From positions 248,001 to 312,000 of the forward strand of contig NZ_JASISV010000001.1 of NCBI RefSeq assembly GCF_030063305.1: a DNA stretch of 64,000 bases, given 5' to 3'. Both the position numbers and the translations under genes were made by a program. Below, piece after piece: positions 35,633 through 44,714 of the stretch. The notes below the pieces were generated by a model. It was not told where the DNA came from. It did no database searches and worked only from the letters and a program-made list of their open reading frames with translations. This DNA is from Salinibacterium sp. G-O1. GTDB lineage: Bacteria > Actinomycetota > Actinomycetes > Actinomycetales > Microbacteriaceae. How positions within the stretch are numbered: position 1 is the stretch's first letter; each line of letters starts with the position of its first letter.

Positions 35633-36790
35633 CTAGGCCGGTTTCGGGGGTGCAGCCAGCCACTCCCGCAACTCGGCGCCGTGCTGGTCGAGCGCGGGTG
35701 GCGCGGTTGGTGTTGTGGGCTCGAAGGCGGAGTATCGCACCGGATGCCGGATCTGATCCGGATGCCCCGCATCCACCCCGATGCGCGGACTGAGCCCGAG
35801 TCGCTCGGCCAGCGCCAGTGCCTCGCCGATGTCGTTGACCTTGCCGGCGGGGATGCCGACCCCGCGCATCCGCTCGGTCCAGGTCGCGACGCCGGCGGAG
35901 GCGAGCCCGGCCTCGAGGCGGGCCAGCATCGCCGCGTGGTTTTCGACCCGCGCCGAGTTGGTCGAGAACTGTGGGTCGTCGGCCAGCTCGGGCTCACCGA
36001 TCAGGGCAGCGAGGGCCGCCCACTGCCTGTCGTTGCCGACCGCGAGCGCGAGGTAGCCGTCGCTGCAGCGCACAGTCTCGTAGGGGGCGATTGACGGATG
36101 CCGGTTTCCCATGCGCTGCGGCACCTCGCCAGTCGCCAGGTACGCCGATGCCTGATTCGCGAGCGACGCGACCGCGCTCGACATGAGGTTCACCTCGACG
36201 TGCTGGCCCTCGCCGGTGCGCGCCCGGTGGATGACGGCGGCAAGGATCCCCATCACCGCGTCTTTCGCGGCCAGCAGGTCGATCATCGCGACCCCAACCT
36301 TGGTCGGCTCGCCGTCCGGCTGGCCGGTGACGCTCATGAGACCGCCGACCGCCTGCAGGAGGAAGTCGTAGCCGAGTTCGCCAGCACCGTCGCCGCTGCC
36401 GAAGCCGGTGATGGAGGCGTAGATCACGCTGGGGTTGCGGGCGCGAACGCTCGCCTCGTCGAGCCCGAACCGGGCGAGGGCGCCGGTGCGGTAGTTCTCG
36501 ACCACGATGTCGGCCCGATCGGTGAGTTCGCGGGCCAGGGCCGCATCCGTCTCGTCAGAGAAGTCGAGGGCGATCGACTGCTTGCTGCGGTTCGCGCTCT
36601 CGAAGTAGCTGCTGGAGGAGCCGGCCCACGGCGGCCCGAAGCGGCGGGTGTCGTCGCCGAGGCCGGGTCGCTCGACCTTGATGACGCGGGCGCCCAGGTC
36701 GGCGAGCATCATGGTGGCGGTGGGGCCGGCGAGCACCCGGGTGAGGTCGGCGACGAGAAACCCGTCGAGGGGCCGCGCGGGGATGACCAT
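35633..36790 (-). CDS. CaiB/BaiF-family CoA transferase
   Basis: A 385-residue family III CoA transferase. The N-terminal LDGFLVADLTRVLAGPTATMMLADLGARVIKVERPG, the NRSKQSIALDFSDE segment and the YDFLLQAVGGLMSVTG region (with the acyl-accepting aspartate) are hallmarks of the family. It exchanges CoA between carboxylic acids. It diverges from a glutaryl-CoA-dehydrogenase-like gene across 82 bases; that pairing is common in glutarate utilisation, where the enzyme activates glutarate using succinyl-CoA. The substrate is inferred, not read from the sequence. Confidence 0.88.
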   Translation of the reverse strand: MVIPARPLDGFLVADLTRVLAGPTATMMLADLGARVIKVERPGLGDDTRRFGPPWAGSSSSYFESANRSKQSIALDFSDETDAALARELTDRADIVVENYRTGALARFGLDEASVRARNPSVIYASITGFGSGDGAGELGYDFLLQAVGGLMSVTGQPDGEPTKVGVAMIDLLAAKDAVMGILAAVIHRARTGEGQHVEVNLMSSAVASLANQASAYLATGEVPQRMGNRHPSIAPYETVRCSDGYLALAVGNDRQWAALAALIGEPELADDPQFSTNSARVENHAAMLARLEAGLASAGVATWTERMRGVGIPAGKVNDIGEALALAERLGLSPRIGVDAGHPDQIRHPVRYSAFEPTTPTAPPALDQHGAELREWLAAPPKPA

Positions 36791-36872
36791 CGTTGGCCCT
36801 TCTGCTGGATATCCAGAGCTTACCGAGGCTGTTCGCTATCACTATCGTGCCTGCGGTTCGTAGAGTGAGGGA

Positions 36873-38033
36873 ATGGCCGACCCCTATGACTTGCTGTCGA
36901 TTGATTCACTGCTGACGGCCGAGGAGCTCGCGCTGCGAGACACGGTGCGCTCGTTCGTCGACGAGGAGGTTCGCCCGCGCATCGCCGAATGGTACGAGAA
37001 CGCGGTGTTCCCGGTCGAGCTGGTGCCGCGGTTTGCCGAGCTCGGCCTGCTGGGGATGCATATTCAGGGGCACGGATGCGCGGGCCGTTCCGCGGTTGAG
37101 TACGGTCTTGCCGCGGCCGAACTGGAGGCCGGTGACTCGGGGCTGCGCACGTTCGTGTCGGTGCAGGGGTCGCTCGCGATGAGCGCGATCGCCAAGCACG
37201 GCAGCGAGCAGCAAAAAGCCGAGTGGCTGCCGCGCATGGCAAAAGGCGAGGTGATCGGATGCTTCGCTCTGACGGAGCCCGGCTCCGGCTCCGACCCGAG
37301 CAGCATGACCACCTTCGCCCGGCGTGACGGCGACGACTGGGTGCTCACCGGCGCAAAACGGTGGATCGGGCTGGCGAGCATCGCGCATGTTGCCGTGATT
37401 TGGGCCCAGACGGATGACGGCATCCGGGGCTTTCTCGTGCCGACCGACACACAAGGTTTCGTCGCGACGCCGATCACCCCCAAGCTGTCAATGCGGGCGA
37501 GCATCCAGTGCGACATCGAACTGACCGACGTGCGCGTCCCCGGTGATGCGCTCCTGCCCGGCGCCGAGGGGCTCGGCGGCCCGTTCGCCTGCCTGAACGA
37601 AGCCAGGTACGGGATCGCGTGGGGTGTGATCGGCGCGGCCCGCGACAGCTACCGCGCGGCGCTGGAGTACTCGCTGCAGCGCACCCAGTTCGGCAAGCCG
37701 CTGGCCGCGTTCCAGCTGACCCAGGCGAAGCTCGTCGACATGGCGCTCGAGATTGAGAAGGGGATGCTGCTTGCGCTTCACCTGGGCCGACTCAAAGACA
37801 GGGGAGAGCTGAAGTCGCACCAGATCTCGATGGGCAAGCTCAACAACACGAGGGTCGCGATCGACGTCGCCCGCTCGGCGCGGGCGATGCTCGGCGGCAA
37901 CGGCATCACGCTGGACTACTCACCGTTACGGCACGCGAACAACCTGGAATCGGTGCGCACCTACGAGGGCACCGACGAGGTCCACACGCTCGTGCTGGGC
38001 AACGCGATCACGGGGATCGCCGCGTTCCGCTGA
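36873..38033 (+). CDS. Glutaryl-CoA dehydrogenase-like acyl-CoA dehydrogenase
   Basis: A 386-residue acyl-CoA dehydrogenase. The FAD and substrate segments CFALTEPGSGSDPSSM, WVLTGAKRWIGLAS and LGGNGITLDYSPLRHANNLESV are present, and the catalytic glutamate lies in RTYEGTDEVH. The motif order and SGLRTFVSVQGSLAM are close to glutaryl-CoA dehydrogenases, which oxidise and decarboxylate glutaryl-CoA to crotonyl-CoA. Its divergent neighbour is a CoA transferase. The start ATG has the AGAGTGAGGG element upstream. The exact substrate remains inferred. Confidence 0.88.
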   Translation: MADPYDLLSIDSLLTAEELALRDTVRSFVDEEVRPRIAEWYENAVFPVELVPRFAELGLLGMHIQGHGCAGRSAVEYGLAAAELEAGDSGLRTFVSVQGSLAMSAIAKHGSEQQKAEWLPRMAKGEVIGCFALTEPGSGSDPSSMTTFARRDGDDWVLTGAKRWIGLASIAHVAVIWAQTDDGIRGFLVPTDTQGFVATPITPKLSMRASIQCDIELTDVRVPGDALLPGAEGLGGPFACLNEARYGIAWGVIGAARDSYRAALEYSLQRTQFGKPLAAFQLTQAKLVDMALEIEKGMLLALHLGRLKDRGELKSHQISMGKLNNTRVAIDVARSARAMLGGNGITLDYSPLRHANNLESVRTYEGTDEVHTLVLGNAITGIAAFR

Positions 38034-38198
38034 GGCCCGCTTTCCCTCTGGACGAAGGGACATGAGCAGGTGGATAATGCGCTTATGCACCGGACCCAGC
38101 GGTGATTCACGAGACGGTCGAGAGTGATCTCGTCCAGGTTCCTCACCCACCCGCCGTATGGCCTTAGGCCAGCTCCACCGGAAGTAACGGAGAGGCAA

Positions 38199-41100
38199 AT
38201 GCAACCCAGCATCGCATCCCTCATCCCGCTGAATATTGCGGGGGATGCGCCTCCCCCGGACTCGCGGAAACCCGCGTTCAACCGGTCCCTCCGAGTAGCC
38301 CTGGCGATGAAGGGCGGCATCAGTTTGGCAGTCTGGATCGGTGGTGCGGTGGCCGAACTCGATCTGCTTCGCCGGGTGCGCGTACTCGGCGCCCCCGAGC
38401 ACCCGGCAGCGTATCTCGTGCATCTTGGAGTCGACGAGTCAGACGAGGTGATTGCGCGCGCAAGGATCTATGCCGATTTGATGATTGGCGCCAAATTCGA
38501 TCAGGTCGAGTTTGACGTGCTCGCGGGTGCGAGTGCCGGTGGCCTCAATGCCGTTTTGTTTGGGGTTTCGCAGCGCGCCGGAGTGTCATTCGACACAGTG
38601 CTGCGGACCTGGCTAGATGCCGGTGCAGTGTGGAACTTGCTCAGGAAGCCCTGGGCGAAGAAGTACACATCGCTTCTTGACGGTGACCACTACTTCGCCG
38701 GGCAGGCAAGGAGGGCGATCAACGAGCTACTTGAGGCGCCGGCATCCGAGGATCATCAGGCCCGGGCAGTCTCGGTGGAACTGTCCGGAACCGTTGTGGA
38801 CGCCGACGCCCAACCGGAGTGGGGATTCCAGGAGGGCCGCGCCCATTTCCGGTTCACCGGCAGCCAATCGCCGGCGCACGAATCCACCGTGCCCGGTGCG
38901 CCGATATCACCAGCAGGGCGCGAGATTCCGTCTGGGGACGCCCCGAACGACGTCGCGTTCGATCGTCTTGCCTACGCCGCCCGCACGACCTCCTCCTTCC
39001 CGGGCGCGTTCGAACCGGCGCGAATACTCTCACGTCCCGTCGGTGGCCTTGAGCGCATTGATCCATCCACTCCGCACATCGATTTCGACTTCGCGTTTAG
39101 CCATCACCGGGCACAGGCGAATCGGGCGGAGGTTGAGGCCGGCCGGATGCGCCCGTTCCGCGTGATCGACGGCGGTGTGGCCGACAATGTCCCGATAGAC
39201 CGGGCATTGCGGTCCGTTCAGCGGATGCCCGCCGAGGACTTCGTCTCGCGGTCGATCCTCTACCTTGAACCCGACCCGACGAAGCTGCTGGTGCGCGACC
39301 CCACGCCGTCCGCTTTGGTGCCACCCTCCCCTGAGGCACCGCCACCGCCGAAGATCATCAGGATGATCGACAACATCCGCAATGCGATGAGTCTGCGCGG
39401 CGTTCGTGAGTCCGGAGATGAGGAGATCAACCAGCTTGAGCGGTTCCGGCGTGAGCGGATTCTCTGGCAGGGGCGCCGCGAGTCGTTCGCGTCGCTAGGC
39501 GTGAGCTACGACGCGAAAAAGGCACGACCTGGATACGCGCGTTATCGTTCAACCGCCGACTTGTCGCTGCTGAGCGATGCCCTCACCGATCCTGCTGTCT
39601 GGCAGCTCGGCACGGACCTGCCGACCCGCACGGCGGTACCGCCCGCATCTCGAGAGCTCATCGTTGCCCTCGAGACACAGATCTTTAAGTGCTACGACCC
39701 CGATCGGGTCGAGACCTCGGCGCTCGACAACGAGCAGATCGCCGCGGCCATCCTGCTCGGGCCACAGGCAGTTCTCGACGCCGCGGCGTGCGCGATCGCC
39801 TGGCTCCGCGAGCTGGAGTCAAACCTGTTCGACAGAGACCAATGGTTTTCCGAGGAGAGCGAGCGCCAGCGCATCGATGCCCGCCGCCGGGTAAATGACA
39901 TAGCCGCCGCGGTCAGAGCCAACCGCGATCTCGCCCTGAACGCAGCGCTGATATCGACCTGCATTGATGATCACCTGGGTGCGGTCGGAGCCGCCAGGCT
40001 CGTCGTTGCGACGTGGATAGACGGCAACCACGACTGGAACGGTGACATCTACTGGTCCGAACTCGGCAAGGCCGTGGCACTCATCAAACAACTCTCAGAT
40101 CGACTGCCGGAGGCGATGACACGCGACGTGCCGTGGACGGTCTTCGCGGCAATCGATGGCGCAGAGGCCATCGATCTCGCCCCGTTCACCGCGGTAATCG
40201 GCATCCCAACGCCGGTGTCGTCTCTACGATTCGATGTGATTTCGGCAAACGAGCGCTGCAGCCTTGACGAAGATTTTCGCAGCCTGCAACTCGCGCAGTC
40301 CGTTGATCTGGCTGAGCAATGGATGCACCTTGACGATGACGAACTCTTTGCGGCGCGAACTCATTTCGACGACGCGAGGGATATTGACGCCGCCGGGCAC
40401 CGGAGACTTCAGCCGTTTACCAAGCTTGCAGGCACCACACTCTGGAGCTTCGGCGCCTTCTTCTCGAGCTGGTGGCGCACCAACGACTGGTGGTGGGGGC
40501 GACTTGACGGGGCCGCAGGGGTGGTGCGGATTCTCGGCGACCATGCCTCTGCCGATGCGACCTCTGCGGCCGCTGACGCTCGCGCAGCTCAATCTTCGAT
40601 TCTGTCTCAGGCCGCACGGTCAGACGAGCGTGAACGGCCATTCGTGGGGGACTGCAATGACGTTGATCCGATTGCCGTTGCCGGTCGGATGTCCGCTGGC
40701 GCGCACAGTCTGCGCAACCTCTCCGACGGATATCTCGTCGCGGTTGCGTCACGCGCCGCACGCGCCGCGCTACGCGCAGCCCGCACGGGTCGGGGGACTA
40801 TCGCCCGACTCGCGATCACCGCATTTCTGCCTCCGCTGCTTGTGAATCTCCCCTTTGTCGTCGCCCCAGCGCGAGCGGCGCTTCTCGCACTCGTCGTCGC
40901 AGCAGTCGTCGCTATCCTCGCGTCGGGCCCCGCAACTCTGCAGCCGTACCCGGAGTTCGGGTTCGTGGTGGGGGTTGCCGGTTTGGTGATTGTGGCCATT
41001 GTGCTTTCGGCCGCGCTGGTGCGGGGCGCGATAGAGCTTCACCAACTGGATCGTCGGCGCCCCGCCGTAATCAGAGAAGTAACGGCACCCCACGACCAGC

Positions 41101-41756
41101 TGGGAGGAGAATTGCGAGGGCTGCTTGACACACGTGGCGCGAGCAGCCGCAGTTGGTCCTGGGGAATGTGGATCGGTTCGGTTGCGTTCTTCGCAGCCGC
41201 GATTATCGCGACCATCGTGTACAGGGGAGCACAGCCGGTGGCGGTGTGTCTGACGCTGCTTGCGGTAGCGTCCCTGATTGCATCATTGAGAAAGGCGCGA
41301 CGGCTCGACATGCCCCGGCCGGATGGCTCCACTCGCCGATGGCTGCTGGCGGGAATTGCGCCGACGGTAGTCATCGTGTTCTCACATCTGATCGCTGAAG
41401 CGACTTCCGGGTGGGCCAGGGAGTTGCTCGTCCCCTTATTGGTCGCGGCGGTGGGGTTGGTCGCCGCGTTTGTCCTGACGCAAGGTTGGCTGCCAGCACG
41501 GCGCTCAGCGCGCGAACAGGGCGTCCAGGAATCCCGCGGCGTCCTGTGGTGGCTGCTGACATTGTTCGCGACCGCCGCCGCAGCAGGTCTGGCCGCATGG
41601 CTGGTCATGGTTTCGTTCCAGGGAAGCTCTCTTCTCGCTCAACCTGCTGCGGCGGGGTTGTTCGCATGGTTCCTCGGCGCACACGTGTTTTGGTGGCTGA
41701 GCGAGCGAGCCTCGGGCGATAGCGCTCTAGATGCTGACGACACACCAATCGACTGA
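38199..41756 (+). CDS. Very long patatin-like phospholipase with membrane C-terminus
   Basis: A 1185-residue protein. The patatin catalytic module spans about residues 30-400, with the oxyanion loop MKGGISLAVWIGG, nucleophile Ser112 in GASAGG, and the acid Asp324 in DGGVADN. The central ~450 residues are a helical region seen in TIGR03607-type patatin-related proteins. The last ~300 residues contain roughly seven hydrophobic segments, then a short acidic end. It would be a membrane-attached lipid acyl hydrolase. ATG 38199 is preceded by GGAGAGG. Neighbours give no pathway. Confidence 0.85.
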   Translation: MQPSIASLIPLNIAGDAPPPDSRKPAFNRSLRVALAMKGGISLAVWIGGAVAELDLLRRVRVLGAPEHPAAYLVHLGVDESDEVIARARIYADLMIGAKFDQVEFDVLAGASAGGLNAVLFGVSQRAGVSFDTVLRTWLDAGAVWNLLRKPWAKKYTSLLDGDHYFAGQARRAINELLEAPASEDHQARAVSVELSGTVVDADAQPEWGFQEGRAHFRFTGSQSPAHESTVPGAPISPAGREIPSGDAPNDVAFDRLAYAARTTSSFPGAFEPARILSRPVGGLERIDPSTPHIDFDFAFSHHRAQANRAEVEAGRMRPFRVIDGGVADNVPIDRALRSVQRMPAEDFVSRSILYLEPDPTKLLVRDPTPSALVPPSPEAPPPPKIIRMIDNIRNAMSLRGVRESGDEEINQLERFRRERILWQGRRESFASLGVSYDAKKARPGYARYRSTADLSLLSDALTDPAVWQLGTDLPTRTAVPPASRELIVALETQIFKCYDPDRVETSALDNEQIAAAILLGPQAVLDAAACAIAWLRELESNLFDRDQWFSEESERQRIDARRRVNDIAAAVRANRDLALNAALISTCIDDHLGAVGAARLVVATWIDGNHDWNGDIYWSELGKAVALIKQLSDRLPEAMTRDVPWTVFAAIDGAEAIDLAPFTAVIGIPTPVSSLRFDVISANERCSLDEDFRSLQLAQSVDLAEQWMHLDDDELFAARTHFDDARDIDAAGHRRLQPFTKLAGTTLWSFGAFFSSWWRTNDWWWGRLDGAAGVVRILGDHASADATSAAADARAAQSSILSQAARSDERERPFVGDCNDVDPIAVAGRMSAGAHSLRNLSDGYLVAVASRAARAALRAARTGRGTIARLAITAFLPPLLVNLPFVVAPARAALLALVVAAVVAILASGPATLQPYPEFGFVVGVAGLVIVAIVLSAALVRGAIELHQLDRRRPAVIREVTAPHDQLGGELRGLLDTRGASSRSWSWGMWIGSVAFFAAAIIATIVYRGAQPVAVCLTLLAVASLIASLRKARRLDMPRPDGSTRRWLLAGIAPTVVIVFSHLIAEATSGWARELLVPLLVAAVGLVAAFVLTQGWLPARRSAREQGVQESRGVLWWLLTLFATAAAAGLAAWLVMVSFQGSSLLAQPAAAGLFAWFLGAHVFWWLSERASGDSALDADDTPID

Positions 41757-41774
41757 AAACCAGGCCGGCCTCTC

Positions 41775-43517
41775 TCAGGCGGTCGCGGGCAGCAGCTCGG
41801 CGAGCAGCTCTTCGATCCGTCGTTTGATGTCATCGCGGATGGGGCGCACATCTTCGATGCTCTTGCCTCGGGGGTCGACCAGCGCCCAGTCTTCGTAGCG
41901 CTTGCCGGGGAAGATCGGGCAGACGTCGCCGCACCCCATCGTGATGACCACGTCGGAGTCGCGCACCTGCTCGGTGGTCATAAGTTGGGGCACGCCCTGC
42001 GAGATGTCGATTCCCTCTTCGGCCATGGCCTGGATCGCGATCGGGTTGATCTGGTCGCCGGGTTCTGAGCCGCCCGAGCGCACCTCCACGGCCCCGCCGG
42101 AGAGCGCGGTCATGAATCCGGCGGCCATCTGGGAGCGGCCGGCGTTGTGGATGCAGACGAACAGGACTGTGGGCTTATCGGTAGTCACATCCAAAAGCAT
42201 AGGCTCGGCGGGCGAGCTTGCCCCCGGGTCGGTGCAGCACACCCCGGTCGCAGGCAACACCAGCTCGACGTTGCTCGCGGCGGCCAGGTCGCCCGCGAGG
42301 TAGGCGGCAATGGAGCGCACCTGCTCGTGCCCGGTGGCGAGCAGGAACGTTGGGGCCCGCCCGTAGCTCTTCATTCCGGCGATGAAGAAGTTCGGTTCGG
42401 GCTGCTCGAGTTCGGCGAATCCGTGAGGCTCGACAGTGCCGCAGGTGTGCAGGTTCGGGTCGATCAGGGGAGCGAGCCTGACCGGAGCCTCGACGACCTC
42501 ATCGAGGTCGAGGCGGATCTCGCGAAGGATGTCGAGGTTCGGCCGGAATCCGGTGGCGTTGACCACGATGTCTGTGGTGATGTGTTCCACATTTCCGTGG
42601 CGCAGCCCCGAGATGTCCACCTGGTTCCCGGTCTTCGCGAGACCGGTGATCTCGAAGCCGTCGACGATCTCGACAACGCCGAAGTCCATCAGCTTCTTCA
42701 CTTTCGCGCCGAGCGACGCGCGGCGGGTCAGCTCGTCATCCTCAGAGGTGAACACCCGCTCTGCCCGCTTGTTGCGAATCACCCAGGTGACGCGGGTGTC
42801 TGGCTCGGTCTGGATGAGCGTGGCGAGGTTGATCAAAGTGTTCGCTGCCGAGTGCCCGGCACCGACGACGGTGATGTGCTTGCCTGCGAAGCGCACGCGG
42901 TCACGACCCAGCACGTTGGGCAGCGCGTGGGTGACGTGGTCTGCGACCTCCGCCAGGCCCAGCGGTTCTAGCCCGTTCGATCCGAGGCTGTTCGTGGTTG
43001 TGTAGGTTCCGGATGCATCGATCACGGCCCGCGCGGTAACCTCGCGGATGGCGCCGTCGCTGTCCGTGATGCGGAGGGCGAACGGGGTGGTGGCGCGGTT
43101 TGTGGAACGGGTGCGGTCCATGCCCTGCCGGGTGACGGCATCCACTCGAACTCCCGTATGGATGCGCGAGGCAATCTGCGGCAGCGCGGCCAGCGGGGCG
43201 AGGTACTTCTCGATCAGCTCGGCACCGGTCGGCGCGGTCTGCATGTTGTGGGGCTGAATCCACCCCGAAGCCTCGAGCAGGGTGCGGGCGGCGGGGTCGA
43301 TGAGATGCCTCCACGGCGAGAACAGCCGGATGTGACCCCACGACGCCATGCTCTCGGCGATCGACTGCCCGGCCTCATAGATGACGAAGTCCACCTCGCG
43401 CGCGGCCAAGTGCGCGGCCGCGGCCAGGCCGATGGGACCGGCACCGATGATCGCCACCGGCAGGCCGTCGAGACGGTCTTCGCGGACCATGGGCGAGGTG
43501 AGGTCGATGAGCGTCAC
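41775..43517 (-). CDS. Flavin monooxygenase fused to arsenate reductase (ArsO-ArsC)
   Basis: A 580-residue two-enzyme fusion. Residues ~10-430 are a flavin-dependent monooxygenase/oxidoreductase, with AIIGAGPIGLAAAAHLAA near the start, a second dinucleotide motif VVGAGHSAANTL and ATGFRPN. Residues ~447-580 are a complete low-molecular-weight-phosphatase-type arsenate reductase, with P-loop Cys455 in VCIHNAGRSQ and resolving cysteines Cys529 and Cys533 in MGCGDVCP. It overlaps no neighbour and diverges from arsR. The GTG start at 43517 follows AAAGGAG by six bases. ArsC reduces arsenate; the monooxygenase part is like ArsO proteins of arsenic operons, whose chemistry is unsettled. A linker with a CC pair (residues ~430-446) joins them. 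Confidence 0.88.
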   Translation of the reverse strand: MTLIDLTSPMVREDRLDGLPVAIIGAGPIGLAAAAHLAAREVDFVIYEAGQSIAESMASWGHIRLFSPWRHLIDPAARTLLEASGWIQPHNMQTAPTGAELIEKYLAPLAALPQIASRIHTGVRVDAVTRQGMDRTRSTNRATTPFALRITDSDGAIREVTARAVIDASGTYTTTNSLGSNGLEPLGLAEVADHVTHALPNVLGRDRVRFAGKHITVVGAGHSAANTLINLATLIQTEPDTRVTWVIRNKRAERVFTSEDDELTRRASLGAKVKKLMDFGVVEIVDGFEITGLAKTGNQVDISGLRHGNVEHITTDIVVNATGFRPNLDILREIRLDLDEVVEAPVRLAPLIDPNLHTCGTVEPHGFAELEQPEPNFFIAGMKSYGRAPTFLLATGHEQVRSIAAYLAGDLAAASNVELVLPATGVCCTDPGASSPAEPMLLDVTTDKPTVLFVCIHNAGRSQMAAGFMTALSGGAVEVRSGGSEPGDQINPIAIQAMAEEGIDISQGVPQLMTTEQVRDSDVVITMGCGDVCPIFPGKRYEDWALVDPRGKSIEDVRPIRDDIKRRIEELLAELLPATA

Positions 43518-43532
43518 GGGAACTCCTTTAAT

Positions 43533-43548
43533 ATCGACTCCTGTCGAT
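43533..43548. promoter_or_regulatory. Candidate ArsR operator
   Basis: ATCGAC at 43533-43538 and GTCGAT at 43543-43548 are exact inverse complements around a four-base spacer in the 89-base divergent ars promoter, 15 bases from the monooxygenase-ArsC start. A second, imperfect element with ATCGA-like arms lies nearer the arsR start. Confidence 0.55.
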
Positions 43549-43606
43549 GCATCCAGTGTTCCGCAGAACATCGATGAATGTCAATATTCGAGATAGGGTG
43601 GAAACT

Positions 43607-43957
43607 ATGAGCACGATGACCCTGCTGCCCGTGATCGACGCCGCGGCCTGCTGCGCACCGTTGACGCGTGACCCGCTGACCCAGGCGCAGGCCGACGACC
43701 TCGCCCGGTCACTGAAGGCGATCGCCGACCCGGCGCGGTTGCGGCTCATCTCGATCATCGCCGCCTCCGAAGGCCAGGAGGCGTGCGTGTGCGACCTGAC
43801 CGAGCCGCTGAACATCGGCCAGCCGACGGTGTCGCACCACCTGAAGGTGCTCACCGAAGCCGGATTTGTCACGCGCTCCAAGCGCGGAACCTGGGCCTAC
43901 TTCAAGCTCGTGCCCGGCGCCCTCGACTCTGTCGCCCGACTGCTCGTCACCGCGTGA
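43607..43957 (+). CDS. arsR: Arsenical-responsive repressor
   Basis: A 116-residue ArsR/SmtB winged-helix repressor with DNA-recognition region PLNIGQPTVSHHLKVLTEAG and the classic metalloid motif ACVCDL (Cys60 and Cys62). With this start the protein also has adjacent cysteines at positions 15 and 16, the arrangement used for arsenite sensing by the Corynebacterium glutamicum-type ArsR. That agreement supports ATG 43607 over more upstream starts. It lies divergent to the fusion gene, and its last bases overlap the GTG start of the aquaporin gene. Confidence 0.93.
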   Translation: MSTMTLLPVIDAAACCAPLTRDPLTQAQADDLARSLKAIADPARLRLISIIAASEGQEACVCDLTEPLNIGQPTVSHHLKVLTEAGFVTRSKRGTWAYFKLVPGALDSVARLLVTA

Positions 43958-44631
43958 ACCTCGCACTCACCCGGCGGATGACCGCCGAGTTTCTCGGCAG
44001 CGCCCTCCTCGCGGCCCTCGTCATCGGCTCCGGAATTGCCGCCCAACGGCTCTCGCCGTCCGACACCGGGCTGCAACTGCTCGAGAATGCCCTCGTCACT
44101 GCCATGGGACTGCCGGTGCTCATCCTCATCTTCGGTCCGATCAGTGGCGCCCACTTCAACCCGGCAGTCTCGCTCGTCGACTCGGTCACCGGGCTGCGAT
44201 CGTGGCGCGACACTGCCGCCTACATCCCCAGCCAGGTCGTGGGATGCATCGCGGGAGCCGCCCTCGCCAACCTCATGTTCGGCGACCCCGCCATCACCAT
44301 CAGCACCACCGACAGGCTCACCCCTGGCCACTTCCTCGCCGAGATCGTCGCCACCACCGGGCTGCTGCTGACCATCTTCGTGCTCGCCAAAACCGATCGC
44401 GCCAGCGTCACCCCCTGGGCGGTCGGCGCCTACATCGGGGCTGCCTATTTCTTCACCAGCTCCGCCAGTTTCGCTAACCCCGCCATCACGGTCGGGCGCA
44501 TGTTCAGCGACACCTTCGCCGGCATCGCGCCAACCTCAGCGCCCGGCTACATCGCGGCCCAGCTCGTCGGAGTCGTGGTCGCCCTCGGCCTGCTGCGCTG
44601 GTTCTACCCGCGGGCGAAGTCCCGCCGGTAA
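43954..44631 (+). CDS. Aquaglyceroporin, probable arsenite channel (AqpS-like)
   Basis: A 225-residue MIP-family channel with six membrane segments and both NPA half-helices, HFNPAVSL (first) and FANPAITVGR (second). It overlaps arsR by four bases (GTGA), so it is translated from the same mRNA. In the AqpS-type design the arsenite made by ArsC leaves the cell down its gradient through this channel, replacing a pump. No ArsB or Acr3 transporter is present in the cassette. The GTG start gives the N-terminus MNLALTRRMTAEFLGSALLAA. Confidence 0.9.
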   Translation: MNLALTRRMTAEFLGSALLAALVIGSGIAAQRLSPSDTGLQLLENALVTAMGLPVLILIFGPISGAHFNPAVSLVDSVTGLRSWRDTAAYIPSQVVGCIAGAALANLMFGDPAITISTTDRLTPGHFLAEIVATTGLLLTIFVLAKTDRASVTPWAVGAYIGAAYFFTSSASFANPAITVGRMFSDTFAGIAPTSAPGYIAAQLVGVVVALGLLRWFYPRAKSRR

Positions 44632-44714
44632 TCCAACGCCTCGGGACCAACGGCACTGTCGTCGCCCGCGCCTTCGGGGTGGGATGGGGGCACCGACGCA
44701 CACGAGGGAGAATC

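Noticed and set aside
35572-35997. N-terminal extension of the aldehyde dehydrogenase frame
   Set aside because: It would overlap the CoA-transferase 3' end and adds residues not found in the family.
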